56,496 bases of DNA from Elusimicrobia bacterium GWA2_69_24 (GCA_001799695.1 MGTY01000092.1:1-56496), one strand, 5' to 3'. Shown: positions 7,454-22,400, counted from the first letter of the stretch. Made by a program: numbers and translations. Notes: a model not told the origin generated them from the sequence alone.

Positions 7454-10400
7454 ATGCGGGATTGGACACGCCGAATCCTGAAAAAGGCCACCGCTTCGGC
7501 CCTTTCGGGAGCCCTCATCCTCACCACCCCAGGGTTCACGGCATACCAGGCGCTCGCGGCCGAGATCGTGGTCCCGCAGGTCAATTCCACCGGGCCTAGC
7601 GGCATGGGCGCCGCAGGAGTCGCGGTGGTCGGGTCCATGCAGGCGCCGCTCGGCGGCGCGGGGCTCTCGGTGGGCGGCAATCTCCAGACCGTCCTTCCCA
7701 GCGTCCCTTCCGCGAACCTCTCCATCCCTCAGATCAACCAGAAAGCTCCTGCCGCGCTCCGGGCCGCGGGGGTCGTCCCGTCCGCGCAGGCGGATGGAGG
7801 GAAGATCGCGCTGCAGGGCTGGGTCGGCGCCGAGCTCGTGCAGCGCGCGGCCAAGGCCGAGCGGCCCGCCAGCGGGCTCTTCGGCGTGCTCATGAACCGG
7901 ATCCGCCCCCAGGAGAAGGGCGCGGGCATCCAGGCCGAGAAGCTCCTCACCCCCACCAACGAGACGCTTGCCAATCCCGCCGCTTCCAAGTCCTGGGGCG
8001 GCCAGAGCTTCGCCGCTTTGCTGGGCGAGAAGACGGGAGCCAACCCCGCCGCCTCCTTGGTGGAGGCCGGCGTCACCGCGGGCCGCGGCAGCGGGCTCCT
8101 GCCTTCCTTGGCGGGCCAGCGCAAAGGCGTGGGAGACGGAGGAGCGCCCCCTGCTCCCGCGTCCGCCGCGTCCGCCCAGGCCAAGACCAAGAAGTGGACG
8201 ATGATCATCGGGGGCGTGGTCGGCGTGGGCTTCATGGCCTACAACCTCTTCCAGGGAAAGGGATTGATGGGGGGCCTCTTGGGCGGCCTCTCCTCCTCCT
8301 GGCCCGTGTTCCTCGCCATCCAGGTCGGCCTCGGCCTGGCCATGCATTTCGGGAAGAAGTGGTATAAGGCGCACCAGGCCAAGAAGGCGGAGGAGAAGAC
8401 CAAGCAGGCCGCCGGGGTCAACCACGCGGCCAAGACCCTCGGGGCCGCCGAAGCGGCGGACGCGCTGACGGCCATGGCCAACAGCGGCACGCACGCCGAG
8501 GTCTCCATCTTCAACTACACCACCAGCGAGTTCTTCCGCTACGGCGTCACCCCCGACCTCATCGACTCGGTGCGCAAGGGACAGTTCAAGGTCACCACCG
8601 ACGACACCGGCGCCGTCTTCCTGGTCCCGAACCTGGCGCCCGAGAAGAAGGCGGAGGCCGAGAAGCCAGCTGGAGAGGCCAAGGAAACCGCCGAGACTCA
8701 GGCGCAGAAGGAAGGGGCCGCGGGCGCTCTGGAAGTGAAGAAGGTCGAAGAGAAACCCGCAAAGACGCAGCCGGTTGCGAAGGCCCCCGCCCATGCGCCT
8801 GACGCCATTCCTGAGGCGGCGCAGGGCGGCGGCGCTGCCGCGACCGCCGTAGAGCAGCCCGTGCGCCCGGCCCCGCGCAGCAAGGCCGGGCTCTACGGCG
8901 CGATCATCGGGGCGGTCCTGGGCGGCGCCCTCTCCATCGCGGCTCCCGTGGAAGCCATCCTGGTCCCGCTCATCGGCTGGATGATCGGCGAGCTGTTCGG
9001 CGTGAAGCGGCCGGCCCGGCGCAGCGTCAGCGTCCTGTTCGGGACCATCGGCGCCACGGTGCTCTCCTCCTACTTCATCTTCGCCGGAGTGCCCTTCCTG
9101 GTCCTCTTTCCGGCCGCCATCCTCGCGTCGGTGGGCGGCTACTACCTCGACAAGCTGGTGGACAGCCTGCTCTATTCGCGCCGCGTGAAGGCCGCCGCCC
9201 GCCAGGAGGCTGAGAACGAGAAGGCCGTGCCGCCGCCGCAGGAAGAAAAGAAGGAACCCGTGGCGGACGAGAACGGGATCGTGGCCGCGGCCAGCCCCGT
9301 TGGGAAAGTCGTGCAGGCCCCGAAGCTCTCTCCGGTGGAGAACGCGCCCAAGACCGAAGCCCCGAAGGTGGAAGCCCCCAAGACCGAGCCGGTCAAGGAA
9401 ACCCCCACGCCGGACCAACCGGCCAAGAAGGGGAACAACCCGAGCGGGCTCTCGGGCGCCGCCCCCGCCAGTTTCCTGGACTTGCCGGAATCGGCCCGCG
9501 GCCTCGACACCCGGGTGCTGGCCGAGGGCAAGTCACGGGCGCAGGCGCGGGCCCGCAAGCTCGCTTCCGATGCCCGCCTGGTCCGGGTGGCCGTGAACCT
9601 GGACGATCCCCGGGCGCAGGTCATCTACATATTCCACTCCCGCTCCCAGAATAAGGTCATCACGGTCTGGAAGACCCGGGTCGGGGTCAAGAGCGACGCG
9701 GGTTCCGACCTGCGCACCGCGAACGCGCTCTGGGACACGCGTCTGGACAAGGTCCAGAGCCTCCAGGAGGCCTACGCGGCCCTCAAGCGGGATGCGCACT
9801 GGTTCAAGCCGACCCGCGTGGAGATCGTCTCCAAGTGGAAGGGCGACCCGGAGTTCGTCTTCAAGGACGCCCAGGGCCGGGAGCGGCGCGTGAAGGTGTC
9901 GCAGGCCCAGGATGCGGCCAAGGACGCCGTGGCCCCGCTCAACGCGCCCCCCGCCCTCAACCAACCCCTTCAGAAGCAGCAGGAAACGGCCGTTAGCCCC
10001 GCCAAACAGACCTCCCCGGCCGGCATCGGCCCTCCCAGCGCGCGCGCGCCGCCGGGCGCCCTTACGGAGGGGCCCCCGGGACCTCGAAAAGAGGGGGCGC
10101 CCGAAACCAAGGAAGCAAAAAACAGTCCTCACGTCAGCGAGGACTGGTTCGGTTTTAGGAGGGTGCGGGGTTTGCGGCATTCCGAGGGTCTCGGAGCCCT
10201 CCCCGCGGACGCTTCCATCGACCGGATCATCGAGCAGATCTCTAGACAATTCAGCATCGAGCGCGCGAAAGTCCTCGAACTCGGCACAAAATACGCCGTC
10301 ACCCTGAATTCGCCCCGCGCGTCGTGGTTCGCGGTCTACGACGCGCTGCAGAAAGCCAACCGCCAGGAGTTCGACCAGCTCGACCAGCGCAAGTACGAGG

Positions 10401-13400
10401 GGGGGATACTCTCCGAGGCCCTGAGCCGGCTCTGGGTCAAGCTGGGCTGGAAGGACAAGGTCGCCGAGGCGGGTTTCCGCAAGCTCGCCAACCGGCAGTA
10501 TACGCCGGGCTGGCGCGGCGCGCTGGCCCGCAGCCTCGAGGTGCAGAAGGGACTGCTGGGCGTCGTGGTCCGCTTCCCCTACCACCTTTTCGACATGTTC
10601 GTCTTCGGCTATTTCCGCCGGGCGATCTCATTCCAGGCCGCCCATTCCACCGAGGATTTCCTGACCATCGCGGACCGGCTCTCCCGCGAGAAGGCGGCCG
10701 AGGAGGGCAAGCTCACCGAGAGCATGAAGAACGAGCCGCCCCTCGCCGAGCGCTGGCTCGAGTCCGCTTTCCAGAACCAGATGTTCTCGGGGGTCGGCTT
10801 CTCCCAGCGGCTGAACGCCTCCGCGGGGATGCGCACCCTGCGCCGCTGGCTCATCGACCCCTTGCTGAGCCCCCTCGTCCAGTTCGTCTGGCGCCGGGCG
10901 ACCATGGCCATCTTCAGCGCGGTGGCCATGGGGCTCGTCGGGGGACTCGTCCCCCTGCCCATACTCGCTTTCCACGTCACCGCCATCCCGCTGCTCGGCC
11001 CGGCCCTCATGGTGGCGGGTCACGGGCTCCCGACCCTGGCCGCCGGGCTGCCGTTCGTGGGCGGGGCGCTCTCCCTCATCCTCGGCAACGCGGTGAACGC
11101 CATCCTCGAGGACATGACGCTGGGGTCCTTGGTCAACGCCCTGACCCTCTCCTCCATCCTGACCTTCCCCGCGGCGCTCAAGGCGCGCCTCATGGACGAC
11201 CGTCTGCACCGCCTGGGCACGCCCAAGGCCTTCAGCCGCGCTTTCTTCCACGGCGTCCTGGGCACGGCGGTGAGCTGGAAGTTCTGGTCCATGAACCTCA
11301 AGTCCATGTTCGGGCTCATGATCGTGGGGGCCGAGATCGAAGGCGTCATGACCTACGCGGGCAGCCTCGACGGGTTCTTCAACCCCGCCTACAAAGCCGT
11401 GACGGGTACCGAGTTCAAGCTCTTCCACACCGTGGCCGCCGCGGTCGAACGCCCCGAGGGACAGAGCCCCATCCCCTTCGGCGGGGCCATCAGCTGGGGC
11501 AACATCCTGGTCTACAAGTTCCAGAACCTGCTGGGCTTCAACATCACCGACCGCGTCTACGGCTTCGTGCACGGGATGGCCTACGGCGACTACGGCGACA
11601 CGGTGGGCCAGGCCTTCGTCGAGACCCGCGCCATCCCCGACGCCTTGAAGGACTCGACGCAGATGCCCGGCCTGGACGCGCAGAAGTCCGGGGCTCCCGG
11701 GCCGGACCCCTCGGTCTCGGTGGTGGCGACCCTGGTGGGCGCGGCGGGGCGCGGCGCCCTGTCCGACGACGTCAAGGTCAAGCCTGGCACTCCCCAGGAG
11801 ATGCGCGCCCGGGCGGAGAACGCCAAGCGGAGCGCGGGCGAGATCCGCGAGGAGATGGCCCGCGTCCAGACGCGGATCGGCGCCCTGCGCGACCAGATCT
11901 CCGGCCGTGAGCAGCGGCTGTCGCAGCTGGAGAAGGAGTCCAAGCCCGTCAGCGCGGAGGAGGAGGCCCGCTACCAGGAGGTGCTCCGCCAGCTGGACGC
12001 CAAGCGCGACGAGGGCTACGTCCAGTCGAAGCTCTCCGAGATCTACGACATCAAGAACCCCCGGGAAGGCTCCCCGGACCTCAAGGCCCTTGAGGAGCTG
12101 ACCAACTACTACTACTCCCTGCTCCCGGCCGAGACCGGCAACCCCGGCGCCCAGGACGCCGTGGGGGTGCAGGTGGCGGTGCTCAAGATGGTCGAAGCCT
12201 CCATCGCCCGCTTCGGCGAGACCCGCCAGGAGACCCGCTCCGCCAAGCCGGCGGGCCGCGTGGACGAGGAACTGGGCAAGCGCATCGCGCCTTTGGTCGA
12301 CGAACTCGAGCGCCTGCGCGCCAACGCCAAGGGCGAGCTCGCCAACCGCGACGCCATCGAGAAGCTCCTGGCCGCGGTGGCCCGGACCCGCAACATGGCG
12401 CTCAAGGAGCGCCGCGGCGGCACGGAGATGCTGGAGTTCCACAAGAACCTGGCCAAGCTCGCGACCGTGATGGACCTGGCCTTCTCCCTCAACACCATCG
12501 ACGCCGCGATGAAGGCCATCGAGCAGATGCAGGCCATGCTCGACAAGAAGCTCGCCGACATCCGCGCGGTACAGGACCAGGCCGCGCAGGACCAGACTAC
12601 GGCCGAGCAGCACCAGACGGAGGTCCAGGGCTGGAAGGACGAGGTCCAGGCCAAGGTGGACGGGGACAAGCTCTCCCGCAAGGACATGCTCGAGCTCGAA
12701 GAGCAGACCCGCCTCGGGGTGGAGGGCATCGGCCAGTTCCGGACCGAGATCCAGGGGCTCATCGCCCGCATCAACGCCGAGGATTCGGGCGGGAGCGCGG
12801 ACCCCCTGACCGAGTACAACCGCCGCCTCAACCTCCTGCCCACGCTCAAGGAGTGGTACACCAACGGCAAGCCCGGCGACCCGGAGTTCCGCTCCCTGCC
12901 TATGGTGAAGGAGAAGCTCGCCGAGGTGGAGGCCGACATCGTCAAGGTGAACGACGGCATCCGCCAGATCGGGACCGCCCCCCAGGAGTTCGCCGGCATC
13001 CTCGTCATCGCGGTCCCCGGGGTGCCCTCGGTCACGGTCAACAACCCCAGCCAGGCCCAGACCCTGCAGATCCTCAACGACCGCAAGGCCTACTGGCAGG
13101 GCGAGCTGGCCGGCTACCGGACGAGCCGCGACGAGTTCCGCAACCGCATGAGCGCGACCTACGGCGGGACCGAGGTGGACGATTTCGGGGAAGCCCGGCC
13201 GCTCGCCCTGCCGCGCTTCCTGAGCGCGGAACAGGACAAGGTTCGGCGCTACTCGGCCGAGACCGCCGACCTCGCGGCCCGCGTGGACGCGGTCGCGGCC
13301 AAGATCAAGGCCGTGGTCCCCGGCGCGAACCTGCCCTCCCTCTCCGGGCTCGACCTTAAGGCGGTCGGGGACGCGATCGACGCGTATCCCGACCGGCTCA

Positions 13401-16400
13401 AGACCATCGAGTTCCCCAGCGCGACGACCCCGGAAGTGTTCAAGGGCAAGATGGCGCTCCTGGAGCTGGCCCAACTCCTCCCCAAGACCGGCCGCTCCAT
13501 CCTGCTCTGGACCGAGGCCGACGCCACGGTCAAGGCCGTCCAGGCGGCGCTGGACTCCCCGGTGCCCCAGGTGCTCTCGGTCTACGAGCGGGCCGTGGAG
13601 ACCCTGGAGGCCGTCGTGGCGGACGTGGACGCGGACGTCGCCTTCGTCAACGGCGGGGCGCACACCGCGGCGCAGAACCAGGCGCTCATCGATCGCAAGC
13701 GCGCCCTCATGGAGCGCATCCTGCCCATGCTCCAGGAAGCCCGCGACATGATGAAGGACGACGGCCTCCCCTTCATCCAGGAATCCATCAAGTCGGTGGA
13801 CCCGAACGGCGACTCCTACGCCAAGCTGTTCAAGACCCAGGTCCGGCTCTACAACGCCACGCTGGACGTCCTCAATAAGACCGTTCCCTGGGCCCTGGCC
13901 GCCGCGGGCGCGCCGGAGGGGAACGTCTCCGGAGCGCTGGCCGGCATCGAGACCTGGCGCGTGAAGTACAATAACTACCTGACGGGCTATGACGACGACC
14001 AGGGCCACCACACCGGGGTGCAGGAGTACCTCGACAACATCGCGAAGTGGAAGGACCCGAACAACACCGAGACCGAGACCATCTACGGGCAGGTCCTTCC
14101 GGTAAGCCTGCCGCGCCTCATCGAGCAGATGACCGCGGAGCAGGCCCAGCGCGCGGGGCAGATCAACACCCAGCACGGGGAGATCAACGACATCCTGACC
14201 CGCCTCGAGTCCCTGACGGGCGGCAAGTACGGCCTGGCCGCCAAGAAGCTCCCCACGGGCATCCAGAGCGACAACGCGTCCAGCCTCGCCGTGGTCGACG
14301 GGCTGGCCGACAGCGGCGCCTACACCAACCTCGCTGACGTCCTGTCGCGCATCGGCAACGACTACAAGGACCTGGCCGGCAGCGTGAACGTGGGCACGGG
14401 TGGGGGGAGCACGGTCCCGCAAGGGACCCAGCCCAGCCCGACCGTGGACCAGGCGACGCAGATATTGCTCCTGGCAATCGAGGCCGCCAAGCGCATCGTG
14501 CCCTCTTCGCAGGGGACGCCCGAGTCCGCTCCGGCGGCTTACGCCGTGGCCCGCTACCTCTACACCGACGCGGCCCGGGATTCCGCGCGCAAGAACCTCT
14601 TTGAGCGCATCCCGGTGGCCGAGGTGTTCCTCAACAACGCCAAGACCACGCTGGGCCGCGCCATCGCGGATCTGGATAAGGACAAGGCCTACGTGAACGG
14701 CGGTAGCGAGACGCCCAACTCGATCTTCGACCGCAAGATCCAGATCTACGGCGAGCTCAACGCGGTGACCCGGGCCGGGGCGGACCTCTTCGGCCAGAAG
14801 ATCAACTGGGACACCGAGTCCTTCGACACCGTGAACTCGATGCAGACCTACTACGACTCCTCGGTGACGATCTACTCCAACTCCGGGACCGTGACCTCGA
14901 GCGAGATCGAGGCCATCCAGAAGATGAAGGAGGCCCTGCAGAAGACCTACGACGAGCTGAAGACGCAGAAGACCACGCTCACCACCTGGATGTCCCAGCT
15001 CAACGATCCCCAGGAGAGCGCCCTGAACCGGATCGCCCAGGACCTGCGCAAGGTCCAGGAGAAGACGCGGGCCGTCCTGGAGCAGAACGTGGCGTACCGG
15101 GACCTGGAGGAGCGCCTCAAGCGCTCCCAGGACATCGTGGGCTACACCTTGGGCCGGATCGACGACGTCCAGGGCCGGCTCTCCGAGGAGCTCAAGGGCC
15201 TGCGCGACGCGAGCAGCCTGAGCCCGGACCTGCGCCGGCGCATCGACGACCTGCGCATCCACGGCAACTCCTGGTACATGCCGGCCGACACCAAGGACGC
15301 CTCGGCCGCGCTGGTCATCCCGAAGAAGGACTTCGGGAAATTCCTGGAGACCCTGTTCTCCAGCGTGCTCCAGCGCACCTCCCCGACCCAGGACCTCTCG
15401 GCCATGCGCCAGCAGCTCCTGGAGAACCCCTCCAGCCTGTCCAACATCATCCCCAACGCCGACGTCCTGGAGTTCGGCGACGCGGACGGGTTCTACCTCG
15501 TGTACCAGACCCAGTTCGCCGTGCCGCACGGCCTGGAGACCTCCAACTGGGTGACCCTGGGCAACGTGGCCCAGGTCTGGGGCAACAACATCAGCGTGAC
15601 CGGCTACCAGTTCGGCAGCCCGCCCAACGACGAGAACGCGCCCTGGGGCGACAAGGGCGTGGAGGTGCAGATCGAGTCCCTGCAGGGCAAGAACTGGGTC
15701 AACTACCTCAACATCGACTTCCACCGCTTCATCCAGGACATCCCGCCGGACACCAAGATGGCCTCCTCCGCCCGCCAGAGCCGCCTCCTGGTCTTCAACG
15801 ACTTCGCGGTGCTGCTCTTCGGCGACCGCCTCTACATCGCCGCCACCGGGTTCGGCGACGTGGCCACCGACAAGACCGGGGAGAAACCCTACTTCTATGG
15901 GGGCAGCCTCAAGACCTCGCTCAAGTTCACCGAAGTCGTCCGGCTCAACGCCGAGCAGCAGCAGGTCTTCGCCAAGGATCCGCGCTACTTCCTGGAGACC
16001 GTGAACCTGGACTTCACGGGCCTCGACCCGGACCTGAACCAGGACTACGTCATCGAGTCCCACGGGGAGAACAAGCACTACAAGCGCACCCAGATCGGGC
16101 CGAGCTTCGACGTGTCCAAGATGATCTCGGACAAGGCCCAGGATGCCTTCACGGTGGACCTCTATTGGGCCCGCCAGGAAGGGACCGACGACTACGACCA
16201 GGACATGCTCGGCGTCAGCGTGCTCAAGGGCTTCACCCTCCGCGATGACAAGGGCAAGCCCTGGATGGTCATCTCCAACAAGGCCGGCGCCGAGATGGGG
16301 ACGCAGTACAACACCTACTCCGACAAGGTCTCGGTCACCCTTCCCAACCAGGGCATCGTGGTCAGCGCCGAGGGGCGCCTCATCGGCGACGCCAAGACCT

Positions 16401-19400
16401 ACTACCTCGAGGGCGCCAAGAAGATGGGGGCCAACTCCAACGTCAGCGTGGGCTACGGCAACCGCTACGTGGGCCAGGAGCCGCGCCTCTACCTGACCAT
16501 GAACAGCGCCTTCACCCTGGGCGAGCTCTGGCGGGCGGTGTCGGACCAGACGGCCGACGAGATGCAGGGTTCCAAGGCCCTCAAGCAGTACAACAAGGAG
16601 CTCGACGACTTCTTCTCCGTCCAGAAAGACGACAAGCGCGTCAGCGAGCTCGAGGCCGTTTTCCGCCGCGACATCGGCGCCAAGCTGGTCCAGCAGGACA
16701 TCGGGTCCTTGGCCAAGGAGATCGAGGACCTGCGCAAGGCCGGGGCCCTCCTCGACAATACGCGCATCCGGGGCATGGTGGGGTTCGTGACCAATCCGGT
16801 CGGAGACGCCGTCTCCGACCGGGCCATGGGCGGCGGCTTCACGGCCGGCACCGAGACCTCGCTCACGATGACGAAGACCCAGAAGGCGCGCATCGACGCG
16901 GGTGTGCAGAAGCTCTACCGCGAGTCCCTGCGGCTGCAGTTCCGGATGCTGGACCTCACCAAGCAGTGGCAGGAAAACGTTTCCGAGATCGCCCAGGCGC
17001 AGTGGGAGCTCAAGCTGGCCCATTTCGCGGCCAAGGACGCGCCCACCGAGGCCCTGCGCGCCGAGGGGCGGTCCCGGGAGAAGGAGGCGGAGCTCAGGCT
17101 CCACCAGGCCACGATCAAGTACAACATGCTCTCCGGACGCTCCCCCGACGACGCCCTCCCCTTCAACGACCTCACCGTGGGAGAGCTCCAGTCCCTCATC
17201 AAGCAGATCCGCGCGACCGTCTCCACCCCCGACGGCCTCATCCAGGTCCTGCGCAACCTCGACCCCGAGGCCGTCCAGGCCCAGATGGGGGACAACCCCT
17301 TCAACCTCATGGACTGGGTGCCCTTCATCGAGAAACTGACCTTCTCGGTGGGGGTCCAGTTCCAGGACGCCATGGCCAACCAGGCGCTCGGGCTCGGGGT
17401 CACCCTGCGCCTCCCGTTCTACGATCCCGCGTCCAAGGAGCGGGACCATGCCTACCGCTTCGAGAGCCAGGCGACGATCCAGGAGATGCTGGCGGCCTAC
17501 GAGGAGTACGGACTGCGGGCGCAGAAGGAGCTGGCCGAGGCGAAGTCCTGGAGCGCCGGGGCGGGTCTCCTCGGCCCGCGGCTGGCGGCTTCCGCCGACG
17601 GCCTGGCCGACGCCATCCGCCAGTACCGCAACGGCATGATCCCCGAGAGCCGCCTGCGTTCGGCCTTCGACCAGTGGCGCTGGTACGCCTCGAGCTATCT
17701 CCTGGCCGAGTCCCGCTCCGCCCTGACCGCGGGCTGGAGCGGGCTGGACGGGTCCTTCGGCAAGCCCCGCGGGGGGACCGACAAGTCCGTACTGCGCATC
17801 GGCTCCTTCCAGGACGCCTTCAGCGCGGTGGCCGGCAACTCGCGCAGTCTGGCCGAGATCGAGGCCCGGCGGCAGGGCGCCGAGCGCATGACCGAGGCGA
17901 ACAACCGGCGCATCCAGAAGTTCTATACCGACCTCCACCTGGGCTACAACATCACGGCCGACGGGGTGGGCTGGCTCCCCTCCTTCGGCCTGAGCGGCTT
18001 CGGGGTCACCCCCATCCTGACCTTCGAGCTCAAGACGGCCGAGCTGGCGGACCTCCAGGGCGCGCAGGGCAAGGGCGAGGTGGAGTACTACGAGCAGTCC
18101 AAGGCCAAGCTGGAAGCCGACCTGACCGTGGACTTCTACCGCAACGCCCTGGTCTGGGCCCAGGCCGGCCGGTCGATCGCGATCCTCGAAGGGCAGCTGA
18201 TCCCCTCCCTGCAGGCGGCGCTGACCCGCGCCCAGCGCGAGGCGGCGCCCGGCGACCCCGAGGGCCTGTCGGCCAAGGCCCAGAAGGACCTCGACGGGGC
18301 GGTGCGCCGCCTGCACCTGGCCCGGCAGATGCAGACCCAGGCCCTGGCCACGCTCAACCACCTCCTCAACCGGCCCTCCGACGCGCCGATCGACTTCCAG
18401 ATCAGTCCGGAGGGGGCGCTGGCCGAGCTCCGCGCCATCTTCGCGGACCAGGACCCGCTGGCCGCCGACCGCGCGGTCCTGGCCTCCCGGGTGCGGGTGG
18501 CGCGCGCGGTCGAGACCATGGTGGACAAGAACCTCAAGGTCGAGGAGCTGCGGCTGGAGCCGGTGTCTTTGGTCGTGCGCTCCCTCGGGCGCATCATCCA
18601 CGCTCTGGGCGACCCGACGATCGGCAACCCGGACCTCATGGCCGCGGCGCGGGTGCAGACTCTCAACGCGGAGCGGAGCCTGGAAGCTTTCGACGGCGAG
18701 CTCATCGTCAAGCGCTCCCAGCTCCAGACCGAGCTCGCGGGAGCGCGCTCCGCTCTGGCGGGCCTGCAGGGGCGCACCGACCCCGCGGCCCGTCTCGACG
18801 CCATGGAGTTGGAGGGGAAGATCCTCCTGCTGGAGGCCGCGCTGGCGCGCCTGGGGGCGGACCCCGCGGCGGGGACCGCCGGGAGCCTGCCCGCGGACAT
18901 GGGCGAGCTCGAGCGGCGCGTGGTCGTCGCCGAGCAGTCCCTGGCCTACGCGGGCAAGAAGTCCGAGGTCACGGTATTCCAGCCGGAGACCCTGACCCAC
19001 GACTCCGGCCTGCAGCTGCGCTACTTCCGGGCCAATACGACCTTGGGCGGCGACCGCATCGACAAGGACTACGTCGAGGGCTGGGTCGAGCTGCGGCTCA
19101 AGAACATGGACACCCCCTCCGAGGTGCTCCTGGCGCTCGGCCAGCTCCGCATCGACAAGGCCGACCGCATGCATCGCAACACTTCGGCCGCGGCCGAGGC
19201 CCGGGCCAAGATCCTGGTCTCCCAGTTCTCGACCAACGTGCGCCTCCTGCGCTGGGCCGAGTCGCTCAAGGAGTCGCCCGCCTCCAAGGACGCCCGGCGC
19301 GACATGGACGGCTTCATCCAGGAGCTCCGGGGCCGCCTGGAGATCCAGGGCGGGCGCATCAAGGCCCTCCTGGGCCTGCCGGCGCAGACTTCCGTGGACC

Positions 19401-22400
19401 AGCTCGCCACGCTGGTTCCCGCGGACCGGGCGGGGACCTCCGGGGACCTGTCGGCCCTGGCCCGCCAGTTCGTGGACGAGGCGGGGTCTTTGCGCATCGA
19501 CCAGCTGCGGCGCTCCCTCTTCGAGGGCGGCGTCCCGGCGGCCTTCGGCAGCGAGGACGGACTCTCCCAGCAGATCCGCGCCGACGTGATCGCCGAGCGG
19601 ATGAGCTACAAGGGCTTCACCCCGGTGGCCGCGTTCGGCATGTTCCGGGGCCGGTCGGTGGGCGCGGCCTTCCTCGAGGCCCCGGACCCGCGCGCGATCG
19701 AGAGCAGCTTGCAGCGGGTCCTGTCGGACTCGGTGCGCAAGGAGCTGGAATCCCAGGGCCGGATGCAGGAGATGTCCTTGCGCCTGCATCTGCTCATGAG
19801 CGGCGTGGCGGACCGGTCCCAGCTCGTCGAGAGCCTCAACGCCCGCGTGGCGGCGGAGGAGAAGGCCTACCGCATCTCCGTGACCCGGTACGAGGCGGGG
19901 CAGGCCAACCGCGCCGACCTCTTCTCCGCGCAGGACGCGCTGGTGCGGTCCTGGCTGGAGCTGGGCGACGCGGCGGCCCAGCTGAAGAACGATTTCATCG
20001 AGCTGGTGACCGAGCTCGAGGCCATCGGATACTCGGACCAGAAGCTGCTCAAGATCCCGGCCAGCCGCCTGGAGCTGCCCGAGCCGGGCCTGGCGGCGGA
20101 CCCCGCGGCCGCGATCGCGGACTACGGCACGCGCCGGATGCTGGATAAGAACTTCTCGGAGCACCTGCTCGGGACTTTGCGGCAGGTCCGGGGGATCCCC
20201 CCGAAGCTCCTCGCTTCGCTCGAGAAGGAGGCCGAGACCTACCGCGCGATGACCGACGCCGCGGACCAGGTCCGCCACCACGCGGACATCGACCCGGCCA
20301 AGAAGTTCGAACTGCTCACCCAGGCCGACGTGGAGGGGCGGCGCGGCCGCGTCATGAACGCGCTGGCCGGGGTCCTGGCCTCGGTGAGCATGGACGTGGG
20401 TGCGCGGCGCGAGGTCCTGGGGCTCTTCGCCAAGGACCTGGAGTTCCAGCTGGCGGGGGCGGTATCGGTGCAGGGCCGCGACATGAAAACCCTCAAGGCC
20501 ATGCGCCTGGCCTTCATCGCGGCCGACGCACTGCCCCACGCGGTGCAGGGCGCGGTGGACCGCCTCGAGCCCCTGCACGACCGGATGCTCGCGGCCAAGC
20601 AGGCCCTGCTCGAGGAGTACATGCTCGAGAGCCGCAAGCCCACCGAGTTCATCATCCGGGACGCGGCCCTCGACCGCTACCTCAAGGCCGCCGAGGCCTA
20701 CGACGCCGAGGTGGTCAAGACCTTCCAGATGGCCGAGGTGCGCGGGGACGCCGTGATCGCCAAGGTGCTCGACTCCCTCTATTCCGTCCGGGAGTCCATC
20801 GCCCGCGAACGCGGCCTGGCCCGGCACGGCCGCGGCATGCAGGCCCTCGACGCCCTCATCATGCTGGAGGACGCGCGCCTGGCGGCCCTGCGCTACCAGC
20901 GCGCGGCCCCGGCCGACTTCGGACCGGCCTACGAGGCCCTGCAGAACCTCAAGGACCTCCGGAGCCGGTGGGAGAGCAAGGACGCCGCGGGGCTCGAGGC
21001 GGTGTACGCCCTGACCGAGACCGATGCCGCCGGCCGCCGGCTCTGGACGACCAAGGATTGGCTGACGGAGACCGAGGTCCGCAAGTTCATCGAGGGGGGG
21101 CAGGTCACCACCGACGACCAGGGCCGGATGTGGCTGACGGCCAAGCCCGGGGAGACGCGGCGCCTGGAGATCGTCTCGGGCGTGGACGCGGCCCTGGCCC
21201 GCCGGGACGCCGCCCGCGGGGCGCGGGACGGCAACGCCCTGAACCTGGAGATGGACAAGCTGTTCCAGACCAGCGAGTTCGCGCTGGTCGGCCTCGACGG
21301 CAAGGGGACGGCGAAGGGGATGTCGTACGCCGAGGCCTTCGAGAAGGCCCAGAACAGCCAGGCCTTCTATTTCAGCCGCCGGGCCGACGGCAGCGGGCTG
21401 CACGCGGCCATCCATCCCCTGCGCGGGCTTTGGTCGGACCCGGGCGCCACCCTGACGGTACTCTACACCGGCTCGGAGCGCTTCTCCCGGGACCGCTTCC
21501 CGACCCTGGAGAGCCTCCAGGACCACATCGCCCGCACCGACCGCCTTGGGCGGACGGAGGAGGGGGCCAAGTTCCTCCGGCTGGAGGCCGGCCCCCAGGG
21601 CGTAGCCAGCATGGTCGAGGCCGCGCGGGAGCATGAGCGCCGCTCCAAGGCCCAGGGCTGGGTCGGCCTCAAGCTCCAGAGCTACGGCTTCGCGGTGGAT
21701 CGGACCGGGAAACCCGTCCAGCTCTACCTCACCCAGGACGAGTTCGACCGCTCGGTCAAGGACCTGCGCGAGTCGGAGCGCATCTTCGCCGACTCCCGCA
21801 TCCGCATGGAGAAGGCCAAGGTCGAGGCTGATGCCGCCGACCGGTCCCTGGCCGGGCAGAAGGAGGTCACCGACGCCGAGTCCCTGCGCTTCCACGTGTT
21901 CGAGCGCGAACTCCGCGCGCGGCTGACCGAACAGGTCCACGAGGATCCCGATTTCGTGCGCAAGGCCGGCGAGAACGACACGGTCTATGCGGGCCGCATC
22001 AAGGCGCGGGTGGACGAGCTGCTGGTCAAGGACAAGGACTATAAGCGGGAGCAGGAGCGGTACTCCGAGTCGGTGGAGGCGTACAACAAGCTGGAAGAGA
22101 AGGCCATGGACGCCCGGCGCAACGCCGATAAGGCCCTCAGGGCCCTCAAGGACGCGGGACGCCTCATCGCGCACTCCGACCGCTGGGAAACCACGGGGGC
22201 GGCGTACCTGGATGCCCTGAAGAAGGCGGGGCTCGACGAAGAGGCCGTCCAGCGCGAGGAGAAGTCGCTCACCCGGCAGGGACCGCGCCGCCTCTTCATC
22301 GCCCGGGACTTGTCCATGACTTTCGATTCCCGCAACGCCCTCGTGAGCGTCCTGGGCCGGCCGGTCTTCGGCCGGGAGGACCTGTACGAGAAGATCGCCG

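Noticed and set aside
7412-9418. A 668-codon minus-strand frame covering the start of the giant gene
   Set aside because: Composition is Gly/Arg/Leu/His-biased with no recognisable motif. The plus-strand frame has a signal peptide and membrane helices at the same place.
16966-20148. A 1060-codon plus-strand frame overlapping the TolC-like region
   Set aside because: It is a Gly/Arg/Pro/Ala-rich shadow frame of the giant gene without domains or a ribosome binding site.
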